A DNA stretch of 64,000 nt from Siphonodentalium dalli (GCA_032622095.1 CP136061.1:6210734-6274733), one strand, 5' to 3'; positions 46,618-57,968 are shown, numbered from the stretch's first letter. The notes: generated by a model from the letters alone, not told the origin. Numbers and translations are program-made.

Positions 46618-46865
46618 CCCTTCCATGACTGGAACTACGTGAAATTTTCGAAAACCATATGCCAATGCATTATCTTATAAATGCTAGTCTCTCGCTTATA
46701 TAAGAGAATACATTGACCTAAAAAAAAATTATCTTGACTTTGTAAGACAGTGCATTCTCTTACCGGTATATATGCGAGGTTCCCTATGGGAGACTCGTAT
46801 ATATAAAGGATGCACTGGCACATGATCTTTAATGCTGCTCTAGTGCAGCTCCTGTCATGAAAGGG
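46618..46865. mobile_element. TTAA-flanked foldback element (248 bp)
   Basis: Termini CCCTTCCATGACTG and GTCATGAAAGGG lie between TTAA duplications (46,614-46,617 and 46,866-46,869). The interior folds on AATGCATT.TCTTATA and its complement. The right end contains AATGCTGCTCTAGTGCAGCT, the sequence amplified in the 37-bp satellite. piggyBac-like by termini; non-autonomous. Confidence 0.8.
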
Positions 46866-46948
46866 TTAATGATCTTGCATGATATTATTGTACTGCGATG
46901 GTCGAGTTGCACCTTGTGGTATGACAAACAAGTACTAAAACTTGTTAA

Positions 46949-47089
46949 CCCTTTCAGTGCCAAGTCCGATTTTTGTATCAACCCATATTTCCTTGATCAT
47001 TTTTCAAATTTATTTATTTAATCAATAAATTTGAAAAATGATCAAGGAAATATGGGTTGATACAAAAATCAGACTTGGCACTGAAAGGG
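46949..47089. mobile_element. TTAA-flanked near-perfect hairpin (141 bp)
   Basis: CCCTTTCAGTGCCAAGTC...GACTTGGCACTGAAAGGG between TTAA at 46,945 and 47,090. The two arms are almost perfect complements of about 65 bases with a tiny loop (AAATTTATTTATTTAATC). The palindrome continues a few bases beyond TTAA (AACTTG/CAAGTT). Confidence 0.85.
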
Positions 47090-47189
47090 TTAACAAGTTC
47101 ACACCACTGTGACATTCTATGTTTATTGCACACCCTGGAGATCATAGCTCGAAGAATTCTAAATTTGATAATGGCACTGCCTTATTTGT

Positions 47190-47554
47190 CCCTTCCATGA
47201 CTGAAGCTTCGTGAAATTTTGCGAAAACCCTGTGCCATATTGTTAGGCCAATGCATTTCTCTTATATATGCAAGTCTCCCATACAGAGCCTTGCATATAC
47301 AACACAATACATTGGCCTAACAATATTTACCTTGACATTTTTAGCCAGTGCATTCTCTTATATATGTGAGTCTCCCACACATAGCCTTGCATATATAATA
47401 GAATACATTGGCCTAACAATATGTAACTTGACATTTTTAGCCAGTACATTCTCTTATATATGTAAGGCTCCCTATGGGAGACTTGCATATATAAGAGAAT
47501 GTTCTGGCACAGGATCTTTAATGCTGCACCAGCACGGCTCCAATCATGAAAGGG
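47190..47554. mobile_element. Foldback element related to 46,618 (365 bp, degenerate ends)
   Basis: Starts CCCTTCCATGACTGAAG and ends CAATCATGAAAGGG. The flanking TTAA is no longer recognisable. The interior hairpin (CCAATGCATTTCTCTTATAT / TATAAGAGAATG) is duplicated, giving three serial palindromes. Confidence 0.7.
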
Positions 47555-47860
47555 TGAGAGATCTTTGACCGAAATTACAAATATAATATTCAAATTTTGT
47601 TTTAAAAACAAGAAATTTCAAATTGGTGTTGTGTCAGGCATATATTTTCCAACTGTAGAAAATTGTTGTCAAAGTTTAAGGAACCCCTGTCATCACATCC
47701 CTGCTGTTTTAATTTTTCCCGCCCCCTTCATAAAACTTTCAACAACTGCACACAGATGTATCATTTCTATATTTTATTAAATATATTATATGACAACTAA
47801 ATCACTGATCACAGCAGATCACTCCAATAACATTCAATTTCTAGCTTCTTTCTGAGACAC

Positions 47861-47938
47861 TCGCATATATACATGTAAGAGAATGCACTAGCACATAATC
47901 TTTAATGCTGCACCAGCGCAGCTCCCGTCATGATGGGG
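47861..47938 (+). repeat. Right-end fragment of the same foldback family
   Basis: ATATAAGAGAATGCACTAGC-like hairpin arm followed by AATGCTGCACCAGCGCAGCT and CCCGTCATGATGGGGTTAA. Confidence 0.6.
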
Positions 47939-48067
47939 TTAAATTTGTGACCATCCTGCCCCTTCATAAAACTTTCAATGACTGAACACAGATGTATCAT
48001 TTCTATATTTTATTAAATATATGACAACTAAATCACTGATCACAGCCAAACTCCAAGCAGGGTTTAC

Positions 48068-48098
48068 CTCCCTTGACGACCGCTGCTACCGGCGACAT
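48068..48098 (-). CDS. Candidate first coding exon (MSPVAAVVKG)
   Basis: On the minus strand an ATG in a GC-rich context opens ten codons (MSPVAAVVKG) that stop at a good donor (GAG|GTAAAC). About 200 bases of plausible leader lie upstream. It could be the first exon of a host gene continuing to the left. Against this, AAGGGAGGTAAA-like strings occur in mollusc repeats, and I could not find a second exon. Confidence 0.25.
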
Positions 48099-48099
48099 T

Positions 48100-49284
48100 T
48101 CATCCACATTCGGTGGACTTCCGCGATATTAAGATATATACTAAGCGAACAGATCAACATGCTGCCCTTACTAAGCACACAAAATATCGAACAAAATTTG
48201 TGTAAATTTCGAACCTTAAGTTTGAAAAGTCCCACTAAAACAGAAGACCTATATTTCGAAATGGTGTGATTCGGTTTTCCGATTATTTTTATCAACACAC
48301 AAGTCTAAATGCACATGAACGACATTGTCACAACTCACAACAAGTCAAACTTGTAGCTTGCGAAAATCGTCAACAAAACTACCGCTCTGATTTTCCATTC
48401 TGTCATTATGTTTTAGTGTGGGAATTGTTCTCAAAGCACACAGAAAATTTGACTTGGGAGCGATCGGGTATCGCCATTTTTGCTGGAAAACCCCATTCTA
48501 AATATAGAAACACAGACTGGTACCCAGCCGGTAACAGTCAGAAAGGAAGTATGACTGGTGTGCTCTAGTAGAGATTGGATCACAGCATCAATCCAATAAC
48601 AGTCACCCAATTTCTAATTTCAATGAGACACTCTTATATATCAGAGAATGCACTGGCACCACTAGACACAAGTCTTCTCAGTCCACAACAGATTGGGATA
48701 TCAGTTGGGATGAAGCTATTTTGGATCGAGTCCTGCCCTGTTGCTATTCAATTTCAAAAGATGTACAACATGAACGTGTGGAACCCGGGCATTCACGTAA
48801 ACCCCTGAATGTAATTAATCATCTGACTTGGCCGCAATTAATATGTCTTCAAAATTACATATCATCTACCATAATAGAAAAAGGTATAGTGATGATACGA
48901 TCGTTAATATATTTTTTACATGTATTTTCTGATAGCGCGACAAATCAAAATTCTCTGGAAAACAAGGCTTTTATGTTTACTTATAAATCTCGTTGCTTTG
49001 ACATTTAACGGACCTCTGATATACGCATGTTAGACATCATCATGCTTGGGAAATGCTTCCCTTAATTTTCATATACGCAAAGTGTCCATTGACCTAAAAC
49101 GAAGACATACAAGCAAGATAACTCCTGCACATGATTCTGGGTGTAAAGTCCGTTATAGAAGAGTAACGGGATGGGCCCCATGAAAGTTTTATAAAGGGGG
49201 TGGGACTGTTACAAATTTAAACTTGAGCTATGGCACCGCAGGATCCTTAATGCAACACCAGTGCAGCTCCCACCATGAAAGGTT
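48100..49284. other. Intergenic sequence, nothing firm
   Basis: The short frames on the plus strand have no recognisable domain. Minor pieces of the foldback family occur, for example at about 48,630-48,660. Confidence 0.4.
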
Positions 49285-49380
49285 TAACCCTTTATAGAGC
49301 CCCACATAGACTGGAGCAGACGACACTCTGCAGTGCATGCTTCCATCTGTGTGAGGCTCCCTGTGGGATAAATCTCTTAA
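49285..49380. repeat. Foldback repeat ATAGAGAGCCCCACATAGAC, single copy
   Basis: TATAGAGCCCCACATAGACT...GTGTGAGGCTCCCTGTGGG pair with each other. The unit is amplified at 53.4-54.0 kb and recurs at 62.5 kb. It abuts the next element. Confidence 0.7.
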
Positions 49381-49384
49381 TTAA

Positions 49385-49774
49385 CCCTTTACCCAACAAA
49401 CCGACCAAAACCGGCCAAATAAAGCTTCAACAGCCTAAAATATCTTCGGTCTGTCTCAATAGAACCATACAAATATGGATATCATTGGAACCGGCTCCTT
49501 GACCACATTGTGATAGTTACAGTTATGCCCTGTGCCAATGCATTCTCTTATATATGTGAGTCGACCATTGGTCGCCTCGCATATATAAGAGAATGCATTG
49601 GCCAAAAAAAATCTTTTTTTAACACTTTTTACCATTTTTCTTACATTCTTTAACAATTTTATAATTTTTAATGTGTTAAGCCAATGCATTCTCTTATATA
49701 TGCGAGGCGACCTATGGTCGACTCACATTTATAAGAGAATGCATTGGCACAGGGCCCTTCTGTTGGGTAAAGGG
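49385..49774. mobile_element. TTAA-flanked piggyBac-like MITE, intact (390 bp)
   Basis: Termini CCCTTTACCCAACAAACCG and CTGTTGGGTAAAGGG lie between TTAA at 49,381 and 49,775. The interior has two serial hairpins (CCAATGCATTCTCTTATATA.. with complement) joined by AACATTCTTTAACAATTTTA-like AT-rich sequence. It is the uninterrupted counterpart of the element at 58,899-61,296. Confidence 0.9.
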
Positions 49775-49889
49775 TTAATTGAACAAATTAGACATTTGGA
49801 TGAGTATACCTCATAAAATTGCAGACATGTTCCGTCTGATTACTGTTGACATCGCCATCATCGTTTACTGTATTCGGTCTGTATTGTCC

Positions 49890-50283
49890 AAGAACAAGAC
49901 AGACTGTTTATTTTACGTTTTGTAATCTTCTGTATTTCAAAAACAAAGCAATAAAAGAAATGATTATCTGGTCACTGTGAAGAGACAGATTAACTTCTCT
50001 GTGTCTTGGAAATAGTAGTGTTCTAAAAAAACAGACAGAAAGGGACACAGTAATATAGCACTGTTAAGTTATTGATCCTTATTACTATATTAAAATTAAG
50101 AATACTCTTTTTATCAGTCACACTGAGAAAGCTACACACAAAATCAGTTCGAAATGGCATTATTTTCAGGATCAAAATGTTGGAAGAATCTCCTTTTTCT
50201 CCAGTCAGATCAACTGATTAGCATACAAGTCCTTCTCGTGACATCAGCATCACGCCGTGAGAATTCCCTAGTAAACATCATCG
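49890..50283 (-). other. 3' untranslated region of the CHCHD3/6-like gene
   Basis: Extends from the stop codon at 50,284-50,286 to a minus-strand AATAAA at 49,907-49,912 (TTTATT on the plus strand). The end is predicted from the hexamer only. Confidence 0.5.
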
Positions 50284-50307
50284 TCATCCCTGTCTCATGG
50301 AAGCATT
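50284..50307 (-). CDS. CHCHD3: MIC19/MIC25-like gene, last coding exon
   Basis: Acceptor TTTTTCAG then AAT GCT TCC ATG AGA CAG GGA TGA, giving NASMRQG and stop. Phase 0 matches the end of the CHCH exon. The length and position fit the short tail after the last CX9C in this family. Confidence 0.7.
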   Translation of the reverse strand, partial: NASMRQG

Positions 50308-50956
50308 CTGAAAAAGGAAAAGATTAATCCTTTCTTTACTAAATAGATTTTCCCATTCAGTTATTAAAATATGCATTGGAATGTTCTATTATTCTTCTGG
50401 AGGGATGTTCAGATAATATGAAAACACGACATTAGAAAGTCCAGAACATTTCCCACCAATGAATAGGATTCCTATTCATTGGTGGGAAATGTTCAGATAA
50501 TAAGTTCAACAAATGATCACATCGGAACATTTCCTAACATGTTAAAATGAGCTTCAACATAACCATCATATAAAATGAATTCAAGTAAAAAAAAAAAAAA
50601 CTAAAAAAACCAAAGGGGTTTCCACGCCTGAGCTATGTGAAGACAGTTTAGATGGACCTACACTGAAAACTACTTAATTGTTAAGCTAGTACACCACACG
50701 AAGGAATCTATGTTATCTGAATACCACTTCAAGCATATTCTATTTAAAATACAATAAAAAATGTCACAAGAAGGAATCTATGTTATCTGAAGCCCACATC
50801 AAGCATATTCTATAACAATAAATGAAAGTGTCAATGACACTGTAGCTCAAATTTGAAAGGTAATAAATTAATGTATTACACTCAATGGAACGATTAGGAA
50901 TGCAGAAAGTTGAAATGTCTAAGTAATACTAGATTATCAACATGAAGAGATATATA

Positions 50957-52652
50957 TATATAAGTAAAATCCAAGATGGTTGCTGGCGGCTATGTTTTCC
51001 AATAAAATTCAAAAACATTTGATAGCTTCCATCTAGTAAGATCAATATCAAGATTAATATGAAGTCTGGAGATGATCGGATGAGGTAAGTGGACTGTAGA
51101 GTGCCAAAGGATTTAGTCATGCAAAGAGTAAAATCCAAGATGGCTGACAGTGGACACGTTTTAAGGCCAAATGACCCTAAAATGACTCGTTTCCTATCTA
51201 CGTCCCAATGTCAACAGCCATGACAAATTTCATGATGATCCGACTAAAGGTACTAATATAATCTGTAGCCCGTGCAAAGGATTTAGTCATGCAAAGAGTA
51301 AAATCCAAGATGGCTGCTGTCGGCCAGGATTTTTGGCCGAATGACCTAAAATTAACTCGTTCCCATCGTTAACATCCATGACAAATTTCATCATGATCTG
51401 ACCAAAGGTACGACCTGTAGCCTATGTGAAAGGATTTAGTCATGGAAAGAGTAAAATCCAAGATAGCTGCCAGCGGCCATGTTTTCTGGCCGACCGACCC
51501 CAAAATTACTCGTTCTTATCTACATGTCAATATTAACATCCATGACAAATTTCATGATGATCAGACGAACAGTACCACCTGTAGCCCGTGCTAATGGATT
51601 GAATTTTGAAATCCAAGATGGCTGCTGGCAGCCATGTTTTTTTCTTTTTTCGAATGACCCCAAAATGACTCGTTCCCATCTACATTCCAATTCCCAACAG
51701 CCATGACAAATTTCATGATGATCAGACTAAAGGTACGACCTGTAGCCCTGCTAAAGGATTTACTCATACAAAGAGTAAAATCCAAGATGGCTGCTGGCAG
51801 CCATGTTTTTCGGCCAAATGACCCCAAAATAACTCGTTCCCATCTACATGTCATTGTTAACATCCATGATAAATTTTATGATGATCTGACCAAAGGTACG
51901 ACCTGTAGCCCGTGCCAAAGGATTTAGTCATGCAAAGAGTAATATCCAAGATGGTTGCCGGCAGCAGCCATGTTTTTTGGCCGAATGACCCCAAAATGAC
52001 TCGTTCCCATCTACATTCCAATTTCAACAGCCATGACAAATTTCATGATGATTAGTCTAAAGGTACGACCTGTAGCCCGTGCTAAAGGATTTAGTCATAC
52101 AAAGGCTAAAATTCAAGATGGCTGCTGGCGGCCATGTTGTTCGGCAAATGACCCCAAAATGACTCGTTCCAATCTGCATGTCATTGTTAACATCCATGAC
52201 AAATTTTATGATGATCCGACCAAAGGTACGACCTGTAGCCCGTGCCAAAGGATTTAGTCATGCAAAGAGTAAAATCCAAGATGACTGCTGGCGGCCATGA
52301 TTTTTGGGGGAATGACCCCAAAATTACTCGTTCCCATCTACATGTCAATATTAACATCCATGACAAATTTCATGATGATCAGAAGAACAGTACGACCTGT
52401 AGCCCGTGCTAATGGATTTAATTTTGAAATCCAAGATGGCTGCTGGCAGCCATGTTTTTTTCTCCGAATGACCCCAAAATGAATCGTTCCGGTCTAAATG
52501 TTGATGTCAACAGCTATGACAAATTTCACAATGATCCGACCAAAGGTACGATCTGTAACCTGTATTGTTGACGAATCATGCACACACGCACACACTGACG
52601 ACAAAGCCATGGCAATAGCTCAAACTTTACAAAGTGTAAAGTTGAGCTAAAA
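50957..52652 (+). repeat. About 162-bp tandem array, about 10 copies, inside an intron
   Basis: Units carry AGTAAAATCCAAGATGGCTG, GACCCCAAAATGACTCGTTC, AACATCCATGACAAATTTCA and GGTACGACCTGTAGCCCGTG, with moderate divergence. The array ends in a tail with CACACACGCACACACTGACG and GTTGAGCTAAAAATG, like a SINE or LINE 3' end, so the array may have grown from that element. Open frames here are by-products. Confidence 0.9.
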
Positions 52653-52949
52653 ATGTCACATGAAGGAATCTATGCTATCTGAAGACCAAGCATATTCTAT
52701 TACAATAAAAAATGTCAAAAAGATGACTAACCATATTTTAGAAGGGAAATTTTGGGAAGAACGTTATCGGAAAGTATAACAAATTATTGGAAATGAAAAA
52801 CTGCTAACATATGTACATTATCTGAACTAGTACACGACTCGAATGACAATTTAATAGAGAGCAACACTGCTTCAAGACTGTTAAAAAAGCATGCTAGTCT
52901 GTGCTGGAAATTGTAAGCATCCATTTTTCAAGAACTGTTACATTCAAAA

Positions 52950-52982
52950 CCACAGCCCCCCCCCCCCCCCCCCCCCCCCCCC
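52950..52982 (+). repeat. Poly-C tract (about 30 bases)
   Basis: Uninterrupted C run. It is prone to length error in assembly and may form secondary structure. Confidence 0.95.
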
Positions 52983-53282
52983 TGGGCAAATCCATGTATT
53001 ACAAGTGGACTATAATAGCGAATACAGTACCCAGATCTGCCCAGATTGGAAGTTTGGAGTGGAAAAGTTTCGGTCTCTGACTATTGATAACTCTGCATAC
53101 ATGAATTGTTTTGGCATCACATCAAACCCTCCCAATACGATACATTGCATCGTGAACTTTAAAATGAGATGCATCAGAATCGTGATGAATCATAGCAGGC
53201 CTATTTTTAACCTGGAATTTTTATTTAAATGGTATTTAAAAGGTCTATGCGCATTCAGCTTTATAGAAGAACTTCACACATA

Positions 53283-53447
53283 CAGTAATGCCCTAAATAA
53301 TCAACTCCTTAACCACAGCAGAATTATTGGTAATTTTTCAGTGAGAGCTTTCCGATGAATGGCAACATGCCATATTTCCGAATAAAACCTGAAAAATTAC
53401 CTATAATTCTACTGTGGTTAAGGAGTCTATTATTTAGGGCATTACTG
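53283..53447. mobile_element. TA-flanked CAGTAATGCCC foldback element (165 bp)
   Basis: Starts CAGTAATGCCCTAAATAATC and ends GGGCATTACTG with TA on both sides. Arms pair through CTTAACCACAGCAGAATTAT. Tc1/mariner-like MITE by target and terminus pattern. Confidence 0.85.
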
Positions 53448-54033
53448 TAGCTCCAAGTTAAAGGCATATATAGTGCAAGCCTGAGTTTAGTGTGTGTAAC
53501 CCATAGAGAGCCCCACATAGACTGGAGCAGACGACACTCCATAGTGCATGCTTCCAACTGTGTGGGCTCCCTGTGGGTTAAACATTAGAGCATTACTGTA
53601 GCTCCAGTTAGAGGCATATATAGTGCAAGCCTAAGTTTAGTGTGTATAACCCATAGAGAGCCTCACATAGACTGGAGCAGACGACACTCCATAGTGCATG
53701 CTTCCATCTATGTGAGGCTCCCTGTGGGTTAAACATTAGAGCATTACTGTAGCTCCAGTTAAATGCATATATAGTGCAAGCCTGAGTTTAGTGTGTATAA
53801 CCCATAGAGAGCCTCACATAGACTGGAGCAGACGACACTCCATAGTGCATGCTTCCAACTGTGTGGGCTCCCTGTGGGTTAAACATTAGAGCATTACTGT
53901 AGCTCCAGTTAGAGGCATATATAGTGCAAGCCTGAGTTTAGTGTGTATAACCCATAGAGAGCCCCACATAGACTGGAGCAGACGACACTCCATAGTCCAT
54001 GCTTCCATCTGTGTGAGGCTCCCTGTGGGTTAA
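53441..54033 (+). repeat. 151-bp tandem repeat, 4 copies
   Basis: ATTACTGTAGCTCCAGTTA recurs at 53,442, 53,592, 53,743 and 53,893. Each unit includes the hairpin CCCATAGAGAGCC.CACATAG / GTGTGAGGCTCCCTGTGGG. A 24-base sequence (TTTATAGAAGAACTTCACAC..) flanks this whole block on both sides (53,259 and 54,042). Confidence 0.9.
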
Positions 54034-54065
54034 CAGGCTTGTTTATAGAAGAACTTCACACATAC

Positions 54066-54201
54066 CTGCCGGGCTTTTTGAACACAAGCCGTGAAGGCTT
54101 TCACATAGGACGAACAATTGAGTGATCTATTTGGGTTGTCTTGGTAACAGTCATATACGCTCTGCTGAAGTTCCTGGCAAACAGGCGATCCAGTGTGTCT
54201 T
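54066..54201 (-). CDS. CHCHD3: MIC19/MIC25-like gene, CHCH-domain exon
   Basis: Acceptor AACTTTCAG and donor CAG|GTATGTG. The 45 complete codons contain C-QELQQSVYD-C and C-SSYVKAFTA-C, an exact twin CX9C motif with helix-compatible spacing. It is preceded by SPV as in the (H)PVC start of vertebrate MIC19. The exon begins in phase 2, completing the TT left by the previous exon. Confidence 0.9.
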
Positions 54202-54412
54202 CTGAAAGTTAAATATGGATAACTTACACAGTGAGCGAGTGAATATCTATTTTAAGAGGAGAGGTGACTTAAAGTCCTTCCTATTCAAGCCATAAAGAAT
54301 TCGCATTCTGAGTTCAAAGATGAATTGTGTTTCCATAATTTTGCATACTTTGGTGTTCGCATCGTTATCCGGGTCCCCAGGCAGTAGATCCACAGTGCAG
54401 GGCTGGCGGTCT

Positions 54413-54870
54413 AGAAAATCCAGGAGGGCTATTAATAGCCCTCCTAGATTTGCCTAGGAGGGCTATAGCCCTCCTCAACTTTTACAGTTTTGATATTTTA
54501 CCTGAGTTAATACTCAGGCCTGGCAGTTAATTGCAGGAGGGCTGAAAATAGCCCTCTTGGGATGCCTTATCTAGAAGGGCTAATAGCCCACTAGACTCCC
54601 TCTCTTCTCTTGAATTCATGTTTAAACTGTGCAGTGGATATTTCTAGTGGCATTGAACACAGCCTGATTATTTGTTGCTGAGAAATTACCAGAAGATGTC
54701 AGAGATTAGCATAAAGTTTTTGTTATATGTCCTAACAGGTTACTGTTTCACAAAGTGAATTTCATGTTGGCGAGTTTTTACCAGCTTTTGGGGGGCTGAA
54801 AATAGCCCTCCTGGAATAAATTTTGCGAGGAAAATTTATCAAACATTTAGAACATTTATCAAATAGCCCT
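54413..54870. repeat. GGAGGGCTATAGCCCTCC palindromic repeats
   Basis: At least six inverted or direct occurrences of GGAGGGCTA / TAGCCCTCC with AGGCCTGGCAG or CAGGCCTGACAG spacers. It looks like a cluster of small palindromes, possibly remnants of a foldback element. Confidence 0.75.
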
Positions 54871-55966
54871 CCTCAGATTTCCAGGCCTGACAGTGGGGAA
54901 TCACGAGGTTTCGAGGTTGGTGAATACGACGCACTCAAAATGTGCAAATGCACAAAAACAAAATATATGAGGAATTGACACAAAACAGAGCATTTTGACT
55001 GTTACAAGCATATGCTAGTTTATTTTTAAAACAAGTTGATACCTTATTTGTTCGGAAATACTCACTAGTTTTCTATAACATTCTGACCAGTTTCCAGTCG
55101 GAGGTTCATGGAATACACAAGACCATACATCTAGGAGAATCCTTTGACTGACAACTTTGGTCAGAATGTTAGCACAAACAACTGTGAGTTTGGACGCATA
55201 TTAGGTGTCAGCTTGTTTGAAATAGTATAGCATATGCTCGTAGCTGCCAAAATACCATGTAATACACAATTATTACCGTTTTCCTCATTTCTGGTCGCGT
55301 TTGCGATCGCCTCGGCCATTTTGAATGTATGGTACTCATCAACTCGAAACCATGTGATTCCCCACTATGATATCAATGATTTGGTATATGAGGTTAGACA
55401 TACTGTGCCCAGGTAGGTTGTAGTGGAATGCGACAAGTCTGTACCTGTCGTGTTTGATATCGGCAATGTGTTCTGCAGGTCGTACCTTATAATTCTGTTT
55501 TGTTTCTCACGTATATATATTGTTATTTACATTTGGTGCATGTCTGTGGGTATATGCAATTGTGTGTTTGGCAATTGGTTCGTAATGGTTCGTAATGGTT
55601 CGTAATGGTGCTTTGTACCTTTTTTTTGTTGTGAATGTGCTCTTGTACCATTTTTTGGTTATTATCCTTTGGCAAGTTTCACAGTTTTTGTTTTCTCACA
55701 TGGGGTGTGGGGATTTTGGATAATCTGTGTCTTGCTAATAGAGGTGGGGTGGGGAAGAGTGTCCTGTATCTGGTTGATGTGTGTATGAGAGCTAATAAAG
55801 GAGGGGTTGATGCATGTACATTGTATGAGTGGGATCTGATTAGATTGTATATACGGATGGAGTATGGGTGCCAGGAAATCCATGACGAAATGGGGTAACT
55901 AGTTTTTTTTGTTGTTAGTGGGTTTCTTTTTATCCCGTAATGTTCCGTTCTATCAATTGCTGTGAC
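54871..55966. other. Intron sequence, nothing recognised
   Basis: T/G-rich stretch with short plus-strand frames of low complexity. Part may be the decayed downstream end of the Penelope-like fragment (same minus strand), but I cannot align it. Confidence 0.4.
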
Positions 55967-56240
55967 TTAGTCAGCTGCTTGTGTGACAGAGGACTTGTCA
56001 GAACAGAGTATGAAGTAGTCAGTGAATGTGCGGGCATGTGTGCAGTAGTCTGCTATGCGAGTACAGATTCTGCGGATTAGTAGGAACTTAGTATGGTATG
56101 CCTTTAAAATCGATTTGGGATGGCATGAGTCAGCTCTGAGGTATACATGTGTACATGGGTGTCCATTGGTTTGGCGATTAGTGTTGTTTTGATACCTTTG
56201 GATGTGCTTTGATTATAACATCAAGGAAATCAACGGATTC
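55967..56240 (-). pseudogene. Penelope-like element reverse transcriptase fragment
   Basis: Minus-strand frames give ESVDFLDVIIKAHP (56,208-56,240 and on), then after a frameshift VYLRADSCHPKSILKAYHTK and LLIRRICTRIADY up to a stop at 55,967. DFLDV followed by (Y)L...SCHP..I..(I/Y)....LRLRRIC is the order seen in the thumb region of Penelope-like reverse transcriptases. It is truncated and frameshifted, and lies in an intron of the CHCHD3/6-like gene. Confidence 0.7.
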
Positions 56241-56340
56241 AGTGCTGAGATGACTACTGTGTTTAGATACAGTATAAACGATTCAAGTGAAGTTTGGCAG
56301 TGTGTCCAAATAAGAAGTATGATGTCTATATATATATATA

Positions 56341-57010
56341 ACTAGCAGGTGGACCCGACTTCGTCCGGGCTGTTTCCCCTCTGCTTTTCGGCGAATCGCC
56401 CGGACAAAAGTACCCGTCGAAATCCATCCGGTTTTACCCGATTTAGAGAGTGAAGGTCACTCGAAGGTCACGGTCACGCCGCACGGGCATCCGGGTGTGA
56501 CGAAATTGCTCAGCACTTCATACTACCCGTTTCCACCAAATTCGGTGGTAATCGGCTCAGCGGATACCGAGATATAAGTTCAAGGTCACTCGGAGGTCGA
56601 GGTCACGCCGCACCGACAGACAGACATGCCCGTGTTACTCCTGGGGTCAACCTACACCAACACCCAAAAATGGGAGAAATCGGCTCAGCGGATCCCGAGA
56701 TACGGTTTCAAGGTCATTTGAAATGTCAAGGTCACGCCGCACGGGCATCCGGACGCGACGAAATGGCCCGGCGCCTCACACTGCCCCCACATACCAAATC
56801 AGCCCAGCAGAGCCGAGATACAGGTTGAAGGTCACCGGTTTGAAGGTCAAGGTCACGCCGCACTGACAAATGGACGGGCCCATGTTTGTTCCCGGGTCGA
56901 ATTACGTGTGCGTACCAAGTTTGGTCGAAATCGGTCCAGCCGTGTTCGAGTCCACCGCGAACACACACACACACACACAAACACACAGATCTTCCAAAAT
57001 ATATAATAGA
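56341..57010 (+). repeat. Dispersed repeat with tandem AAGGTCA..GGTCACGCCGCAC units
   Basis: Begins ACTAGCAGGTGGACCCGACT and CGTCCGGGCTGTTTCCC as at 36,940. It has four roughly 130-base internal units containing GGTCACGCCGCAC, GGCATCCGG and GAAATCGGCTCAGCGGAT. It ends in a CA microsatellite and ATATATAATAG. Class unknown. Confidence 0.7.
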
Positions 57011-57074
57011 ATAGTGGTTAAAGTATGTGTTTGGCGAGTAGGTTATTCTCTACTTCTCATATGAATGTTTTCAT

Positions 57075-57310
57075 AGGAGGGGGCTAACCTTGTGCCCATG
57101 GATGTGCCTCCAATTTGGAGGTATTTTCATTGTTGAAGTGGAGTTTGTTGCAATGCAGCACCAAATTTTTTTAGTTTTTTTTTTAAGGTGCCCATATTCA
57201 GAATGAGCAATGGGTGATAGGAGGGAGCTAACCATTTGCGTCCAATTTGGAGGTATTTTCACTGGTTGAAGTGGAGTTTGTTTCAATGTAGCACCAATTT
57301 TAAGACGTAA
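57075..57310 (+). repeat. Short tandem duplication (about 140 bp, 2 copies)
   Basis: GGGGCTAACC or GGAGCTAACC, then TCCAATTTGGAGGTATTTTC, GAAGTGGAGTTTGTT and CAATG.AGCACCAA, occur twice. Confidence 0.8.
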
Positions 57311-57651
57311 GAGGCCGCTTGTTGATATTTTCCAGTCTAACCTGGAGCAGATGCAAAGTGATCTCTCAGTAAAATTCAAAATACTGACTCCAAGAGCTCT
57401 AGATTAGCTCTCAATGGATTGGATTTTATAAAAAACAAACAGGGGAGACCCCCCCACCATCAGCAGGGGGATACCCCCTCCCAAACCTCCCTCGCTCATG
57501 TCTTTGGGATATGTTCGGCATATCATTGCCCAAAAACAGGTGTCCCCAAATAATTGCTGGATACTTCACTGACATGGTTTCCACAAAATTTCAGGAAGCT
57601 CCAGTCATGAATGATTTAACAGGGATAGAAATAATTTTACTTGTACATGTA

Positions 57652-57950
57652 CAGTAATGCCATAAATAATCGACCCCTTAACCACAGCAGAATATGGGTA
57701 ACTTTTCAGGATTTAGTCAGAAATATGGCTTGTTGCCATTCATCGGAAAGCTCTCAGTGAGAGCTTTCCGATGAATGGCAATAATCCCATATTACTGCCC
57801 AACAATGATTGTATTGAGGCTAATTTGAAGGTATAATCCCAGTGAGAGCTTTCCGATTGCAACAAGCCATGGCCCATATTTCCGACTAAATCCTGAGAAG
57901 TTACCCATAATTCTGCTGTGGTTAAGGAATCGATTATTAGGGCAGTACTG
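57652..57950. mobile_element. TA-flanked CAGTAATGCC foldback element (299 bp)
   Basis: CAGTAATGCCATAAATAATC start, GGGCAGTACTG end, TA flanks. It contains an extra inner hairpin (GGAAAGCTCTCAGTGAGAGCTTTCC). It ends 18 bases from the donor of the next exon. Confidence 0.8.
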
Positions 57951-57968
57951 TATGTCCTTGAAACTTAC

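Noticed and set aside
56341-56870. Repeated AGGTCA half-sites as nuclear-receptor response elements
   Set aside because: They are part of a dispersed repeat with a roughly 130-base period, not a promoter; spacing is dictated by the repeat.
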